This document shows positions 35,921 to 43,443 of a stretch of 64,000 nt of DNA, piece by piece (the stretch's first letter is position 1; each line of letters opens with the position of its first letter). The notes under the pieces are model-generated. The model saw only the letters and a list, made by a program, of their open reading frames with translations, was not told the origin of the DNA and made no database searches. Source of the DNA: DASRJG01 sp032124015 (GTDB lineage: Bacteria > Acidobacteriota > Polarisedimenticolia > Polarisedimenticolales > DASRJG01); NCBI GenBank assembly GCA_032124015.1, contig JAQBEH010000088.1:1-64000 (forward strand), written 5' to 3'. The translations under genes were made by a program, and so were the position numbers.

Positions 35921-36508
35921 CTAGGGGCGGCGCCCGACCACCTGCACGACCGAGGCGACCCCCGTGTGGTAGGCCCCCTCGCGAACTTCCCGGTCCAGTT
36001 CGCGGGCGTGGACGAACTCCAGTCCGGCGAGTTCTTCGACCAGTCCGGCCAGCGATACCGTCATGTCCGGATCCTGGGGACCGCCGGTGCCGCGGCCGAT
36101 CTGTTTTGGGGAATAAGCCTCCAGCACGAGAATGCCGCCCGGTCGCAGACCCCGAACGGCCGCGGCGTAGAGCTCGACCCGCACACGGCTGGGGAGATGA
36201 CAGAAGATCGACACGATGCCGGCCCAAGCCCCTGGCTCGATGGGATAGCCCTCAAGGTCGGCGCAGATGGTTTCGATCGTCAGATCGCGGTCGGCGGCCA
36301 GTCGCCGCGCCTTGGCGAGGCCGACCTCCGACTGATCGACGGCGACCACTCGGTGGCCGAGGCCGGCGACGTACACCGCGTTGCGGCCCTCGCCCTCGCC
36401 GAGGGACAATACCGGGCCGGCCGGAATCCGCCCGGCGACAGCGGCAAGGAACTCGTTCGGCTCGGTGCCGTAAGCAAATCCAGGCTCGGAATATCGCTCG
36501 TCCCACAT
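35921..36508 (-). CDS. Class I SAM-dependent methyltransferase (TehB-like)
   Basis: A 195-residue Rossmann-fold methyltransferase. Motif I is LSLGEGEGRNAVYVA, followed by VAVDQSEVGL (motif II acidic residue) and ICADLEGYPI (motif III). The MWDERYSEPGFAYGTEPNEF opening is typical of TehB/thiol methyltransferase-like proteins that detoxify small molecules such as tellurite; the substrate is unknown. Start ATG 36508 has GGAGGG upstream. The longer upstream frame is not coding-like. Confidence 0.85.
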   Translation of the reverse strand: MWDERYSEPGFAYGTEPNEFLAAVAGRIPAGPVLSLGEGEGRNAVYVAGLGHRVVAVDQSEVGLAKARRLAADRDLTIETICADLEGYPIEPGAWAGIVSIFCHLPSRVRVELYAAAVRGLRPGGILVLEAYSPKQIGRGTGGPQDPDMTVSLAGLVEELAGLEFVHARELDREVREGAYHTGVASVVQVVGRRP

Positions 36509-36832
36509 GGCGAACCCTCCGGCTTCGCCGCAAAAACGCGAGCGGTGACGCGGGCGTGCGGCGACAGATTGTCTCTCCTCAAACGATTTGCAGGACCGTG
36601 TCCTGGTCGGTTCCCCACCACAGAAATCGGGGAAACCAGGGCGCTGTCCGCACGGCGTACCCAAGTCCGGTTCCGGCAGGGAGCAAGAGCATCCCGATCC
36701 ACGCCTACCAGCCCAAGTGTGATGGTAAAGGTATTCGCTCAATGGTCTCGACACTTCTCAAAAGAGAGTTGCCCGTATCCCCGGACTAAAATGTTACCTA
36801 TCTCGCCGACCGTTCATACTTCAATCTCTAAT
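36509..36832. other. Intergenic, no feature recognised
   Basis: 324 bases between the methyltransferase and the accessory island. Composition drops in GC toward 36720-36830. No gene, repeat or clear promoter was seen; it probably marks the boundary of the inserted small-gene region. Confidence 0.4.
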
Positions 36833-37105
36833 TCACTCATCAAGGAATGACCCCGCCTTGTGCTCGGTCACCGCCATCTGAAGCCATGCACGGAAGTCCT
36901 CGGGACCGATCAACTCGTCGCGCCGGTCTCGCGCTGATGGGTCGTCCCAGGTCGTGTAGTGCAGCTTGTCGTTAACCGCACCAAAAAACACGTGATCGTA
37001 TTCCGAAAAGTACTCGTTCGGCGTCGCCACGTACGATGCGGTGAACTGTAGCCACAACGGCTCGACGGTCGATCCTCCGGAGAGTAACGCTTCCAGCAGG
37101 GGCAA
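36833..37105 (-). CDS. Hypothetical protein, possibly 5'-truncated
   Basis: A 90-residue product (from TTG 37105) with natural composition: VEPLWLQFTASYVATPNEYF, then FGAVNDKLHYTTWDD and PEDFRAWLQMAV. No family recognised. The same frame stays open and protein-like upstream to about 37208, reading through the attC-like half-site at 37152-37175 (RTPNNRLNPT), but offers no normal start codon there. This fits a gene whose 5' end was replaced when a cassette-like unit inserted. It could be a pseudogene. Confidence 0.4.
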   Translation of the reverse strand: MPLLEALLSGGSTVEPLWLQFTASYVATPNEYFSEYDHVFFGAVNDKLHYTTWDDPSARDRRDELIGPEDFRAWLQMAVTEHKAGSFLDE

Positions 37106-37151
37106 GAGTCTTTCTCGCGCGCCCGTCTGGGTGAGGTCATTTCCGCAGAAC

Positions 37152-37175
37152 GTCGGGTTGAGCCGGTTGTTGGGC
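37152..37175 (-). repeat. attC-like half-site
   Basis: On the minus strand: GCCCAAC (R'' core, RYYYAAC), six bases, CTCAACCC (L''), GAC. It matches the left half of the complete attC-like site at 37744-37789 at 21 of 24 positions and lies 20 bases after the stop of the antitoxin gene, as the complete site does after hicA. The right half is missing. Confidence 0.5.
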
Positions 37176-37194
37176 GTCCGGCCTCGGCGCTCCG

Positions 37195-37395
37195 TCAGCC
37201 CGCCCGGCGTTTTGCAATGAGCTTCCGAACTTCAGGAACTAGTTCGACGGGCACTTCCATCGACGTGTGAGTGGTCGACTCGAAGGCTTCTTGATCCTCT
37301 GCCGCGGCCGCATCATCGCTCTGCGACTCGTAGTGATCCAGGACTCGGCGGACACGAGCTTCGTCCCAGCCCTGCGGTAGCTTCTGATCGCTCAT
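37195..37395 (-). CDS. Small antitoxin of a type II toxin-antitoxin pair
   Basis: A 66-residue acidic protein: KLPQGWDEARVRRVLDHYES at the start, a TTHTSMEVPVELVPEVRKLI segment and a basic tail. This short form regularly follows DUF4258/BrnT-like toxin genes, and here its ATG overlaps the toxin stop by four bases. It is expected to bind and neutralise the toxin; its DNA-binding ability is unclear. The 3' side abuts an attC-like half-site. Confidence 0.7.
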   Translation of the reverse strand: MSDQKLPQGWDEARVRRVLDHYESQSDDAAAAEDQEAFESTTHTSMEVPVELVPEVRKLIAKRRAG

Positions 37396-37673
37396 GCCTT
37401 CTTCTTACGCCTCCGGCGCAACGCACGCAAGGCCTTCGGGCCTAGTTCATACGCCGTGATCACAAAAACTGAGCCAGGCTGCACGTCCGGGACGTACACG
37501 ACACGCAAAAAACGACCCACGCGCGTCTGCCCGATGGCGACCCTCGCCCCGTCGCGACCCGGGCGATCTTCAAGGGGGCGACCAAGCACATCTTCGACTT
37601 CGCGTTCATTGACGGCGTGGCCATAGATGTGTGGTTCATCGGTGCCGGAGTCGATGTAGTAACGGGCGTCCAC
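37392..37673 (-). CDS. DUF4258/BrnT-like toxin
   Basis: A 93-residue RelE-fold-like protein: HIYGHAVNEREVEDVLGRP, then VAIGQTRVGRFLRVVYV and SVFVITAYEL, ending in a very basic RRRRKKK tail. These motifs match DUF4258/BrnT-type putative ribonuclease toxins. It starts at GTG 37671-37673 and precedes the antitoxin gene, the toxin-first order common in brnTA-like pairs. Type II toxins of this fold cleave mRNA. Confidence 0.7.
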   Translation of the reverse strand: MDARYYIDSGTDEPHIYGHAVNEREVEDVLGRPLEDRPGRDGARVAIGQTRVGRFLRVVYVPDVQPGSVFVITAYELGPKALRALRRRRKKKA

Positions 37674-37743
37674 CGGTGGATGCTACCCCTGAACCCAGTG
37701 TTCTCAGTCCTTCGAGCTACTTTCTCGGTTGCGGTTCCGGAAC

Positions 37744-37789
37744 GCCCAACGCACACGATAACCCCGTCGGGTTGATCGGGTTGTTGGAC
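37744..37789 (-). repeat. attC-like integron recombination site
   Basis: On the minus strand: R'' GTCCAAC, 6-base spacer, L'' ATCAACCC, a 3-base GAC tip, L' GGGTTAT with one extra flanking G, 7-base spacer, R' GTTGGGC. Both core boxes fit RYYYAAC/GTTRRRY, and L'' carries the single unpaired base that gives attC its orientation, on the strand expected for cassettes transcribed from the minus strand. It begins 15 bases after the hicA stop. At 46 bases it is shorter than usual attC sites. No integrase gene is in the window. Confidence 0.6.
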
Positions 37790-37804
37790 GGCGAGCCTGG
37801 GGGC

Positions 37805-38017
37805 TCAGAGGTCTTCTGGCCGGAGACCTGTGCGCTTCGCGATTCGCGCCAGCATTCGGGGCCCGATCTCTTCATCGTCGTGGAAAGCGAAGACGAAGTC
37901 GGGCCACCCGTCGCGTGACATCGTGCGATGCGAGCCGGATTGCCGCTTGATCGCCCATCCGACCCTCTGAAGCGCTGCAAGTACCCGCCGAGCCCGGGTG
38001 CTTGGCCAATTGCTCAT
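37805..38017 (-). CDS. hicA: HicA-family mRNA interferase toxin
   Basis: A 70-residue toxin with the double-stranded-RNA-binding-like fold of HicA: RRVLAALQRVGWAIKRQSGSH with the catalytic histidine in GSH, then a DFVFAFHDDEEI strand and LARIAKRTGL helix. It cleaves mRNA when freed from HicB. The start overlaps hicB by four bases; hicB comes first, which is the less common order. An attC-like site follows 15 bases after its stop. Confidence 0.82.
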   Translation of the reverse strand: MSNWPSTRARRVLAALQRVGWAIKRQSGSHRTMSRDGWPDFVFAFHDDEEIGPRMLARIAKRTGLRPEDL

Positions 38018-38220
38018 GCTGCCTTGAACGCAATATTCAGGAGGCTGGGACCTTCTTCACCGTGATCGAGTCGGTCGGCGACTACGCGCAGCGCGAGAGC
38101 CTGGACTTTCGAGACGGCTTCCTCGCGCGTGGCGCCGTACGCCATGGCGCCGGAGAGCTCAACGACCTCAGCGATCCAGCGACCGTCGGTTTCCTGTTCG
38201 ACCTCAACTCGAAACGTCAT
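38014..38220 (-). CDS. hicB: HicB-family antitoxin
   Basis: A 68-residue HicB antitoxin with the partial RNase H-like fold: FRVEVEQETDGRWIAEV, then ELSGAMAYGATREEAVSKVQ. No DNA-binding extension is visible, so autoregulation may rely on the complex. The ATG at 38220 with CGGAGT upstream is chosen; the longer frame would begin inside the promoter region, where TATATT at 38250-38255 is a plausible -10. Translationally coupled to hicA. Confidence 0.8.
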   Translation of the reverse strand: MTFRVEVEQETDGRWIAEVVELSGAMAYGATREEAVSKVQALALRVVADRLDHGEEGPSLLNIAFKAA

Positions 38221-38337
38221 CTGTACTCCGACCTGGTTAGGTGCCGGAGAATATACGTCTGAACCGGGAATTCGCACAGTCACGGTCCGAGCCCGTTCAA
38301 CTTGATTTCGACACAACGCCAGGATAGCTGGGATATG

Positions 38338-38449
38338 CGGTGCCGGTAATAAGAGTCATCGCGTCCTGTGGTCGGCACCGTAGGCGCCTTCGCGACAACG
38401 AGTTGTCGCTTGGCCAGCCGTGACGGCTGCTCGAAAACGCTGCAGCGTT
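38338..38449. other. Non-coding stretch rich in perfect palindromes
   Basis: Within the 336-base gene-free gap (38317-38652) four perfect inverted repeats follow each other: CGGTGCCG/CGGCACCG (38338-38345, 38373-38380), GCGACAAC/GTTGTCGC (38392-38409), CAGCCG/CGGCTG (38415-38429) and AACGCTGCAGCGTT (38436-38449). The centres of the last three are about 21 bases apart. No coding frame fits. It could be a structured RNA, an operator array or remains of a mobile element. Confidence 0.4.
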
Positions 38450-38652
38450 GCGGAGCGCATCGAAATGTACGGGACCTGGTAGCTGGTTCGCACCCGCGAT
38501 TGTGCGTTGATACCGTGGGTTGAAATTCTTGAAGATTGCCCGCATCGGCCACTCCTTCACCACGATGAGCGGGTCAGGTCGACGCCATGGAGCAGTCATA
38601 CCGCAAGAAACGGTCACGGTATGGATTGGGTCGCCGGCGCCAGGTCCCAGGC

Positions 38653-39066
38653 CTAGTAGGTCGGCCAAACCCCCGGCGTCACCAGCTCGACCGAGTGTCC
38701 CTCGGGATCGCGGAAGTAGATGCTGCGTCCGCCGCGGTCCCAACCTACGCGGCTCTCGATGGCGACTTCCGCGGTTGCAAGTCGCGACTCCCACGCGTCA
38801 AGCTCGTCGGCGTCGACGGCGAACGCGACGTGGGCGGGGCCGCTCGCGTCGTGGCCGGGGATCGTGCCTCCGGAACTCTGTGCGCCGGTGCGCGATTCCC
38901 CTCGCGCGAAAAGAAGCAACACGGTCGCTCCTCCGGCGTCGAGCGCTACGAGGCGGGCGTCGTTGAAATGAACGGGCAGGCCGAGGACTTCACGGTAGAA
39001 GCGAGCGGTCGCGGCTAGATCGTCGCAGTAGAGCGAGGTCTCAAGGACGCGCCGGATCGAAGGCAT
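38653..39066 (-). CDS. VOC-family (glyoxalase-fold) protein
   Basis: A 137-residue vicinal-oxygen-chelate protein with two paired beta-alpha-beta modules. LETSLYCDDLAATARFYREV opens module 1; HVAFAVDADELDAWESRL and YFRDPEGHSVELV are module 2, with the metal-ligand positions (H, E) of glyoxalase/dioxygenase relatives. The substrate is unknown. The ATG at 39066 has AAGGAGAA upstream, 14 bases after the M20 hydrolase gene, so the two form a unit. Confidence 0.85.
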   Translation of the reverse strand: MPSIRRVLETSLYCDDLAATARFYREVLGLPVHFNDARLVALDAGGATVLLLFARGESRTGAQSSGGTIPGHDASGPAHVAFAVDADELDAWESRLATAEVAIESRVGWDRGGRSIYFRDPEGHSVELVTPGVWPTY

Positions 39067-39080
39067 GGGCCGGTTCTCCT

Positions 39081-40364
39081 TCAGTGGGCCGTCTTGAATG
39101 CCTCGTACGCCGCCGTCACCAGCGCCTCGACGCCGGTCATGATCGTCGCCTCTGCGTCGGGGGCGAACAGCGACGAATGGAGGCCGGGCAGCATCGTACC
39201 GTCGCGCTGCGCCTGCTCGAGAACCTGCGGGTTGATCGCGCCCACCCACATCATCAAGATCGGCACGCCGGGTTCCGCGTACCGGGAGAAGTCCTCAGCC
39301 GCCGTGATGGGGACGGCCTCGCGCACGCGCGCAGGTCCCAGGGATTTCAGAAGCGCCGACTCAACACGCATCGCGAGGACGGTGTCGTTCACCGTCACGG
39401 GGGTCCCGTCGCTGACCGTCACATCGGGCGGCTTCGGAGCGTTGGCGGCCATTGCTTCGGCGCGGGCAATGCGCTCGATGCCGCGGAGCAGCCGCTCGCG
39501 CACCTCGGGCTTGTAGGCGCGCACGGTCAGCTGCATACGTACCTCGTCGGGGATGATGTTGTGCTTAGTGCCGCCGTGGATCGAGCCCACCGTTACGACC
39601 GCGGGGTCGAACGGATTGTTCTCGCGCGAGATGAGCATCTGCAAGCCGAGGACGATCTTCGCGGCGATGACGATCGGGTCGATGGTGTTACTCGGGCGTG
39701 CGCCGTGTCCGCCCTTGCCATAGACGACGATGTCCACCGAGTCGGCCGAGGCCAGGAGGGGCCCTGCTTTGATTCCGACGATTCCTGCAGGCAGCACGTC
39801 GTTGTCGTGGATGGCGAGCGCGAAATCAGGCTTCGGGAACCGCGTGAACAGCCCATCGGTGAGCATCGCCTCCGAACCGCCGCCGACCTCCTCGGCGGGT
39901 TGGGCGACCATCATCAACGTCCCACGCCAGCTCTTGCGATCGTTGGCCAGCGTCGTTGCGGCGCCGATCCACGCGGTCATGTGGATGTCGTGACCGCAGC
40001 CGTGCATCACTCGCACCGTCTCTCCCGCGGGGTTCGTCGCCGTGGCCTTGCTCGCGTAGGGGAGGCCCGTTTTTTCTTCGATCGGGAGCCCGTCGAGCTC
40101 GGTGCGCAGCATCACCGTCGGGCCGGCGCCGTTTTTCAGGATCCCCACGACCCCCGTGCGCCCGACGCCCGTCGTGACTTCGAAGCCTAGCCCCTTCAAG
40201 CGCTCCGCCATCTTTGCGGCGGTCGCCGTTTCCTGGAACGACAGCTCGGGGTGCGCGTGAAGGTCTTCGTAGAGCGGTTTCAGCTCCGGCCAAAGCGACT
40301 GGGCGTTCGCAGGCCAGGCCAGAATCATCGTCAACGACGCGGCAACGCAAGTGGTACGGCGCAT
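39081..40364 (-). CDS. Exported M20-family amidohydrolase/carboxypeptidase
   Basis: A 427-residue dinuclear metallohydrolase of the M20D (hippurate hydrolase/IAA-amino acid hydrolase-like) group. A signal peptide (about 1-21, ANAQ) suggests periplasmic action. The metal site is visible as HGCGHD (Cys123, His125), the AEE pair near 157-159 and the GGHGARP dimerisation-domain segment. It probably removes acyl or aminoacyl groups from amino-acid conjugates. The VOC gene follows at 14 bases. Confidence 0.88.
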   Translation of the reverse strand: MRRTTCVAASLTMILAWPANAQSLWPELKPLYEDLHAHPELSFQETATAAKMAERLKGLGFEVTTGVGRTGVVGILKNGAGPTVMLRTELDGLPIEEKTGLPYASKATATNPAGETVRVMHGCGHDIHMTAWIGAATTLANDRKSWRGTLMMVAQPAEEVGGGSEAMLTDGLFTRFPKPDFALAIHDNDVLPAGIVGIKAGPLLASADSVDIVVYGKGGHGARPSNTIDPIVIAAKIVLGLQMLISRENNPFDPAVVTVGSIHGGTKHNIIPDEVRMQLTVRAYKPEVRERLLRGIERIARAEAMAANAPKPPDVTVSDGTPVTVNDTVLAMRVESALLKSLGPARVREAVPITAAEDFSRYAEPGVPILMMWVGAINPQVLEQAQRDGTMLPGLHSSLFAPDAEATIMTGVEALVTAAYEAFKTAH

Positions 40365-40423
40365 GGAGTCCCTCCTCGGAGGCGAGAAGGATAACCCCGC
40401 ATCCCCCGTATACTTCAGCCCGC

Positions 40424-42076
40424 ATGCGGGACCCGAGTCGAAAACCGCCTCCCCCCTTCAGGCCCTGGGCGCTCCTTGCGGTTGTGGCCGCGCTCCTGTT
40501 TGTGGCCTACGTCAGGCTGCGCGTCGCGGATGTCCCCCTGGAACGTGACGAAGGGGAGTACGCCTACGCGGGGCAGCTGATCCTTCAAGGCGTTCCTCCG
40601 TACGAGTTGGCCTACAACATGAAGTTCCCCGGGACCTACTACGCGTACGCCGCGATCCTCGCGCTGTTCGGGCACACACCCTGGGGGATTCACGTCGGTT
40701 TGTTGCTCGTCAACGCCGCGACGATCCTTCTCGTGTTCGCCATCGGCCGGCGGCTCCTCGGCGAATTCGCCGGTGCGGTCGCGGGGTTGAGTTTCGCCAT
40801 TCTCTCCGTCGACCGGTGGGTCTGCGGTGTGTTCGCCCACGCCACGCACTTCGTCGTTCTGGCCGCGCTGGCGGGCCTGTTGCTGTTGTTGCGCGCGATC
40901 GAAAACGAGCGCAGAGCCTGGTTCTTCTGGAGCGGCGTCTTCTTGGGTCTGTCGGTCGTCATGAAGCAGCACGCGATCTTCTTCCTGCCGCTCGGCGCCG
41001 CGCTCGTCGTCTGGAACGGGAGCCCGGGGAAGGCCCGGTTCACGGCGGCGAAAGTGAAGACGATCGGCGTCATGGCCCTGGGTGCCGTCTTGCCTCTGGC
41101 TCTGGTGGTTGTTTTTCTGCTGGCGCGGGGTGCGCTGGGGCGTTTCTGGTTCTGGACATTTCACTACGCGCGCGCGTACGTCTCCGAAGTGGCCGTTGCG
41201 AATGCGCTCCCCAATCTCGTCGAAGGGTTCAAGGCCGCAACCCCCGTGAATCTCGCGCTCTGGATTCTCGGAGGGCTCGGTCTCGTCGCCCTCTGGGTCG
41301 CGAGCTGGGAATCGAGGGCTAGGATCGTTCTGACAGGATGGCTCATTGCGTCGTTCCTGGCGACATGCCCCGGGTTTTATTTCCGCCAGCATTACTTCAT
41401 CCTCCTTCTTCCCGCGGTGGCGCTCCTCTGCGGCGTGGCCGTTTCTTCCCTGCGGCAGCTTCTTGCGCGGTCCGTCCCACGCGGCGTTGCGGCGGCGCTG
41501 TCCGTCGCGGTGCTCGTTGCCTCGATCGGCCTTTACGTGACGAAGGAGCGGAGCTACCTGTTCTCGATGGGACCGCGAGAGTTGAGCCGTGAGGTCTACG
41601 GGAACAGCCCCTTCATCGAGGCCGTGGAGATCGCCAAGTACATCCGGAATCGCACGGACGCCAACGATCGCATCGCCGTCGTCGGCTCCGAACCCGAGAT
41701 CTACTTCTACGCCGATCGGAGGGCGGCCACGGGCTACATCTATACCTACCCGATGATGGAGCCGCAGCCCCACGCCAAGGCGATGCAAGCGGAGATGATC
41801 CGGGAGATCGAGTCGGCCCACCCCCGCTTCCTGGTCTTCCCGTGGATCGAGTCGTCCTGGCTGGCGAGGAAGGAGTCGGATCAGGGAATCATCGTCTGGG
41901 CGCGGCGCTACGTCGACGCCTGCTACGACCCGGTCGGCATCGCCGACATCATCTCCGAAAACGAAACCCACTTCACGTGGGAGGAAGAAAACGTCCGCGA
42001 CTACGTGGCCGTTTCCTCCAACCTGGTCTACACGTTTCGGCGGAAGAGCGACGCGCCATGCACAGCCGGCGAGTGA
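40424..42076 (+). CDS. GT-C fold membrane glycosyltransferase (PMT/ArnT-like)
   Basis: A 550-residue protein with about ten to twelve transmembrane helices and a C-terminal soluble domain (about 390-550). The first outside loop holds the acidic catalytic motif LERDEGEYAYAGQ, typical of family-39/83-type dolichyl/undecaprenyl-phosphate sugar transferases. It presumably moves a sugar from a lipid carrier to a cell-envelope acceptor. The ATG at 40424 begins just before the first helix; the longer frame is out-of-gene. It stands alone, divergent from the M20 gene. Confidence 0.82.
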   Translation: MRDPSRKPPPPFRPWALLAVVAALLFVAYVRLRVADVPLERDEGEYAYAGQLILQGVPPYELAYNMKFPGTYYAYAAILALFGHTPWGIHVGLLLVNAATILLVFAIGRRLLGEFAGAVAGLSFAILSVDRWVCGVFAHATHFVVLAALAGLLLLLRAIENERRAWFFWSGVFLGLSVVMKQHAIFFLPLGAALVVWNGSPGKARFTAAKVKTIGVMALGAVLPLALVVVFLLARGALGRFWFWTFHYARAYVSEVAVANALPNLVEGFKAATPVNLALWILGGLGLVALWVASWESRARIVLTGWLIASFLATCPGFYFRQHYFILLLPAVALLCGVAVSSLRQLLARSVPRGVAAALSVAVLVASIGLYVTKERSYLFSMGPRELSREVYGNSPFIEAVEIAKYIRNRTDANDRIAVVGSEPEIYFYADRRAATGYIYTYPMMEPQPHAKAMQAEMIREIESAHPRFLVFPWIESSWLARKESDQGIIVWARRYVDACYDPVGIADIISENETHFTWEEENVRDYVAVSSNLVYTFRRKSDAPCTAGE

Positions 42077-42107
42077 GCGGCGTCGACTCGGGAGCCACCA
42101 ACCCCGC

Positions 42108-43337
42108 TCATTCGTACCGCAGGGCCTCGATGGGGTCGAGTGCCGCGGCCTTCCGCGCGGGGTAGAAGCCGAAGAAGATTCCGATCAGCGCCGAAAAACA
42201 GAAAGCGATCGCGATGGACGCTGGGTCGACGGAGATCGGCCACCCGGCGTACTTCGCGATCAAGCGGGACACGCCGATCCCGATCGCTACGCCGATGCCG
42301 CCGCCGACGACCGAGAGCGTGACGGCCTCCAAGAGAAACTGCGCGAGCACATGTCGAGACTTGGCGCCGATCGCCATGCGGATTCCGATCTCGCGCGTTC
42401 GTTCGGTCACCGACACCAGCATGATGTTCATGATCCCGATACCGCCCACCACGAGCGACACGACGGCGATCGAGGCCAGAAGCGTCGAGAGCGTCTTCGT
42501 GGTCTCGCTGGCCGAAGCCGCGATCTCATCCTGGGAGCGCATCATGAAATCCTCGTCCTGGCCGGGCGCGATGCGATGGCGCTGGCGTAAGAGCGCCTTG
42601 ATTTCGGTCATCGCATCTTGAATCGCATCGGGCGAGTTCGCGGACACCTGGAACATGCCGACACGGTTGTTGCCCGTGATGCGCTTCATGGCGGTGGTGT
42701 AGGGGATGACGATCTGGTCGTCCTGGTCGTTCCCCATCGTGCTGCCGCCCTTTTTCTCGAGGACGCCGACCACCTTGAACGGGACACTCTTCACCCGGAT
42801 GATCGCGCCGATCGGGTCCGAGTCCGGGAAGAGGTTCAAGAGAACGGAATGCCCGAGCACCGCGACCTTGGCGGCGCCCTTGACGTCGGTCTCGGTGAAA
42901 AAGCTCCCCTGCGCGAGGTTCCACGAGCGGATGAACGGCCAGTCGACACCCGAGCCGAAGATCTCCGTCGCCCAGTTGTTCTCGGCGGCGACGACCTGGC
43001 CGCCGCTTCGCACGCCCGGCGAGACGTAGGCGACCGACGGGCACTCGGCCCTGATCGCCTTGGCGTCGTCTTCGGTCAGCGAGGACTGCGCCGAGAAGAT
43101 GCGCGCGCCCCCCTGGGTGACCGCTCCCGGGAAAACCATGATGACGTTGGCGCCGAGTGAGTTGATGTTCGCCTGGATCGAGGCCGAGGCGCCGTTGCCG
43201 ATGCCGCCGGTGACGATCACGCATCCCACGCCGATGACGATCCCCAGGATCGTGAGCGCCGAGCGCAGCTTGTTCCTCACGATCGAGCGCAACCCGACCT
43301 TTACGATGTTCGCCGTCCGCAGGAGCCCGATTCTCAT
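42108..43337 (-). CDS. MacB/FtsX-type ABC permease, copy 2 of tandem pair
   Basis: A 409-residue permease: one N-terminal helix (about 23-45), a large periplasmic MacB domain (about 50-280) and three C-terminal helices with the FtsX-type segment VSLVVGGIGIMNIMLVSVTERTREIGIR. It ends DPIEALRYE, like many MacB-type permeases. It is the same length as, and very similar throughout to, the gene just upstream (43441-44670): a tandem duplication. With the ATPase and membrane-fusion protein of this operon it would export a peptide, lipid or drug. The ATG at 43337 is used; the longer frame runs into the repeat between the copies. Confidence 0.9.
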   Translation of the reverse strand: MRIGLLRTANIVKVGLRSIVRNKLRSALTILGIVIGVGCVIVTGGIGNGASASIQANINSLGANVIMVFPGAVTQGGARIFSAQSSLTEDDAKAIRAECPSVAYVSPGVRSGGQVVAAENNWATEIFGSGVDWPFIRSWNLAQGSFFTETDVKGAAKVAVLGHSVLLNLFPDSDPIGAIIRVKSVPFKVVGVLEKKGGSTMGNDQDDQIVIPYTTAMKRITGNNRVGMFQVSANSPDAIQDAMTEIKALLRQRHRIAPGQDEDFMMRSQDEIAASASETTKTLSTLLASIAVVSLVVGGIGIMNIMLVSVTERTREIGIRMAIGAKSRHVLAQFLLEAVTLSVVGGGIGVAIGIGVSRLIAKYAGWPISVDPASIAIAFCFSALIGIFFGFYPARKAAALDPIEALRYE

Positions 43338-43356
43338 GAGCGTGCAGCCTACGCCA

Positions 43357-43443
43357 TAGGGAATAGGGGACGCTCCCCTTTTTCGCAGCAAAGCGGTATC
43401 CGGGGAGCTTTACAAGAAAAAGGGGAGCGTCCCCTATTCCCTA
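43357..43443. repeat. Large inverted repeat between the tandem permeases
   Basis: Two 28-base perfectly complementary arms (43357-43384, 43416-43443) flank 31 bases. Each arm itself contains a palindrome (GGGGACGCTCCCC or its complement), so it can also fold locally. The outer tip reads TAGGGAATAGGGG; at the right end this supplies the TAG stop of the upstream permease (43443-43441). Core and stop-codon placement match the hairpin at 28436-28484, pointing to one repeat family. Confidence 0.85.

Noticed and set aside
38297..38794. Frame across the palindrome-rich gap
   Set aside because: It crosses the end of the VOC gene and four inverted repeats, and shows no domain or start signal.
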